Assembly: GCA_022361315.1 (NCBI GenBank)
Contig: JAKSBB010000483.1
Location: 1-5,388, forward strand
DNA length: 5,388 nt
DNA from: Desulfobacterales bacterium
GTDB taxonomy: Bacteria > Desulfobacterota > Desulfobacteria > Desulfobacterales > Desulfobacteraceae
Direction of reading: 5' to 3'
A program made the position numbers and the translations under genes. Of the stretch, positions 4,800-5,388 are shown one piece after another. Position 1 is the first letter of the stretch. Each line of letters begins with the position of its first letter. The notes beneath the pieces are model-generated. The model was not told the DNA's origin. It searched no databases and was given only the letters and a program-made list of their open reading frames with translations.

Positions 4800-5388
4800 A
4801 TGAATGCCGGGCTTCAAGAATTTCACCCCCTGGTCCGGAACTGGTTTGCCGACACCTTGGGCATGCCCACAGATGTACAGAGATCGGCATGGCCGGCCAT
4901 TGCCCGGGGGGAACATTTGCTGGTCACCGCCCCCACCGGATCGGGCAAGACCCTGACCGCATTTCTCTGGGCCGTCAACCAACTGGTATCCGGGGCATGG
5001 ACCGGCGGACAGGTGCGGGTGCTGTACATCTCTCCCCTCAAGGCCCTGAATAACGATATCCGGCAGAACCTGATTCGGCCGCTGACGCAGATCCGGGAGC
5101 AGTTCGAGGCCGGGGGCCGGACGGCGCCGGAGATCCGGGTGCTGACCCGTAGCGGTGATACCCCCCAGAAAGACCGGCGGAAGATGAGCATTCATCCCCC
5201 TGAAATTTTGATTACCACGCCGGAAAGCCTCAACCTTCTGCTAAGCTCCGTGTCCGGCTGCCACATTCTTACCGGATTGAAGACCGTCATTCTGGACGAG
5301 ATCCATGCCTGTGCCGGCAGCAAACGCGGTGTGCACATGATGACGGCGGTGGACCGCCTGGTCCGGCTGTCCGGGGATTTCCAGCGCA
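4800..5388 (+). CDS. lhr: Lhr-type superfamily 2 DEAD/DEAH helicase, N-terminal part
   Basis: The frame from ATG at 4800 gives 196 residues before the right edge. Helicase motifs appear in order: Q27 in PTDVQRSAWP, Walker A APTGSGKT (44-51), motif Ia SPLKALNND (78-86), the SGDTP block (118-122), motif Ib TTPESLNLLL (from 139) and Walker B LDEIHA with DEIH at 166-169. The SPLKAL, GDTP, TTPESL and DEIHA(x)AGSKRG combination is the hallmark of Lhr (large helicase-related) proteins, ATP-driven 3'-5' translocases linked to DNA repair; full-length members run from about 700 to 1500 residues, so most of the gene is missing here. GGGAAGG (4781-4787) at the end of the upstream gene is the likely ribosome binding site, 12 nt away, and the 5-bp gap suggests translational coupling. 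Confidence 0.93.
   Translation, partial: MNAGLQEFHPLVRNWFADTLGMPTDVQRSAWPAIARGEHLLVTAPTGSGKTLTAFLWAVNQLVSGAWTGGQVRVLYISPLKALNNDIRQNLIRPLTQIREQFEAGGRTAPEIRVLTRSGDTPQKDRRKMSIHPPEILITTPESLNLLLSSVSGCHILTGLKTVILDEIHACAGSKRGVHMMTAVDRLVRLSGDFQR

Noticed and set aside
4713..5195. 160-codon minus-strand open frame
   Set aside because: Antisense to the end of the EEP gene and the helicase motifs; no independent support.

Overview
The window holds six protein-coding genes on both strands and no RNA genes, insertion sequences or CRISPR arrays. The G+C content looks moderately high. Gene content (a membrane histidine kinase with a periplasmic c-type heme domain, a Mn-type superoxide dismutase, a prokaryotic phytochelatin-synthase-like peptidase, an Lhr-type helicase) suggests a Gram-negative anaerobe with a c-type cytochrome maturation system, most like a sulfate-reducing Desulfobacterota. 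That placement is an inference from style and content; no marker gene is present.

Left part, minus strand. Positions 1-1493 encode the first 497 residues of a hybrid-architecture sensor kinase: TM1, periplasmic DUF3365/Tll0287-type domain with a CTLCH heme-attachment motif, TM2, HAMP, coiled coil, PAS, and the HDFNN phosphoacceptor box. The ATPase domain lies beyond the left edge. The gene has its own near-consensus sigma70 promoter (1539-1567) whose 17-bp spacer contains a perfect 15-bp dyad. A strong intrinsic terminator (1591-1620) separates it from the upstream superoxide dismutase gene (1649-2251).

Middle, minus strand. In transcription order come a DUF1285-like gene (3331-3792), a phytochelatin-synthase-like C83 peptidase (2436 to about 3206) and the superoxide dismutase. 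I see no clear terminator among these three, so some read-through is possible, but candidate promoters precede each. The SOD leader is dense in symmetry: a Fur-like box over the -35 region, a 7-bp inverted repeat enclosing it, and a near-perfect 16-bp palindrome just before the ribosome binding site. The peptidase and the dismutase together suggest thiol/metal and oxygen-stress functions, but that link is inference.

Right part, plus strand. A divergent intergenic region (3793-3990) carries promoter candidates and a tandem 11-bp repeat. It leads into an endonuclease/exonuclease/phosphatase (EEP) family gene (3991-4794), followed 5 bp later by an Lhr-type superfamily 2 helicase (from 4800, cut by the right edge). 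The tight spacing argues for an operon and suggests a nucleic-acid processing or repair role for the EEP protein.

No clearly new system stands out. The best leads are the regulatory symmetry elements, the heme-sensing kinase, the peptidase beside SOD, and the EEP-Lhr pair.
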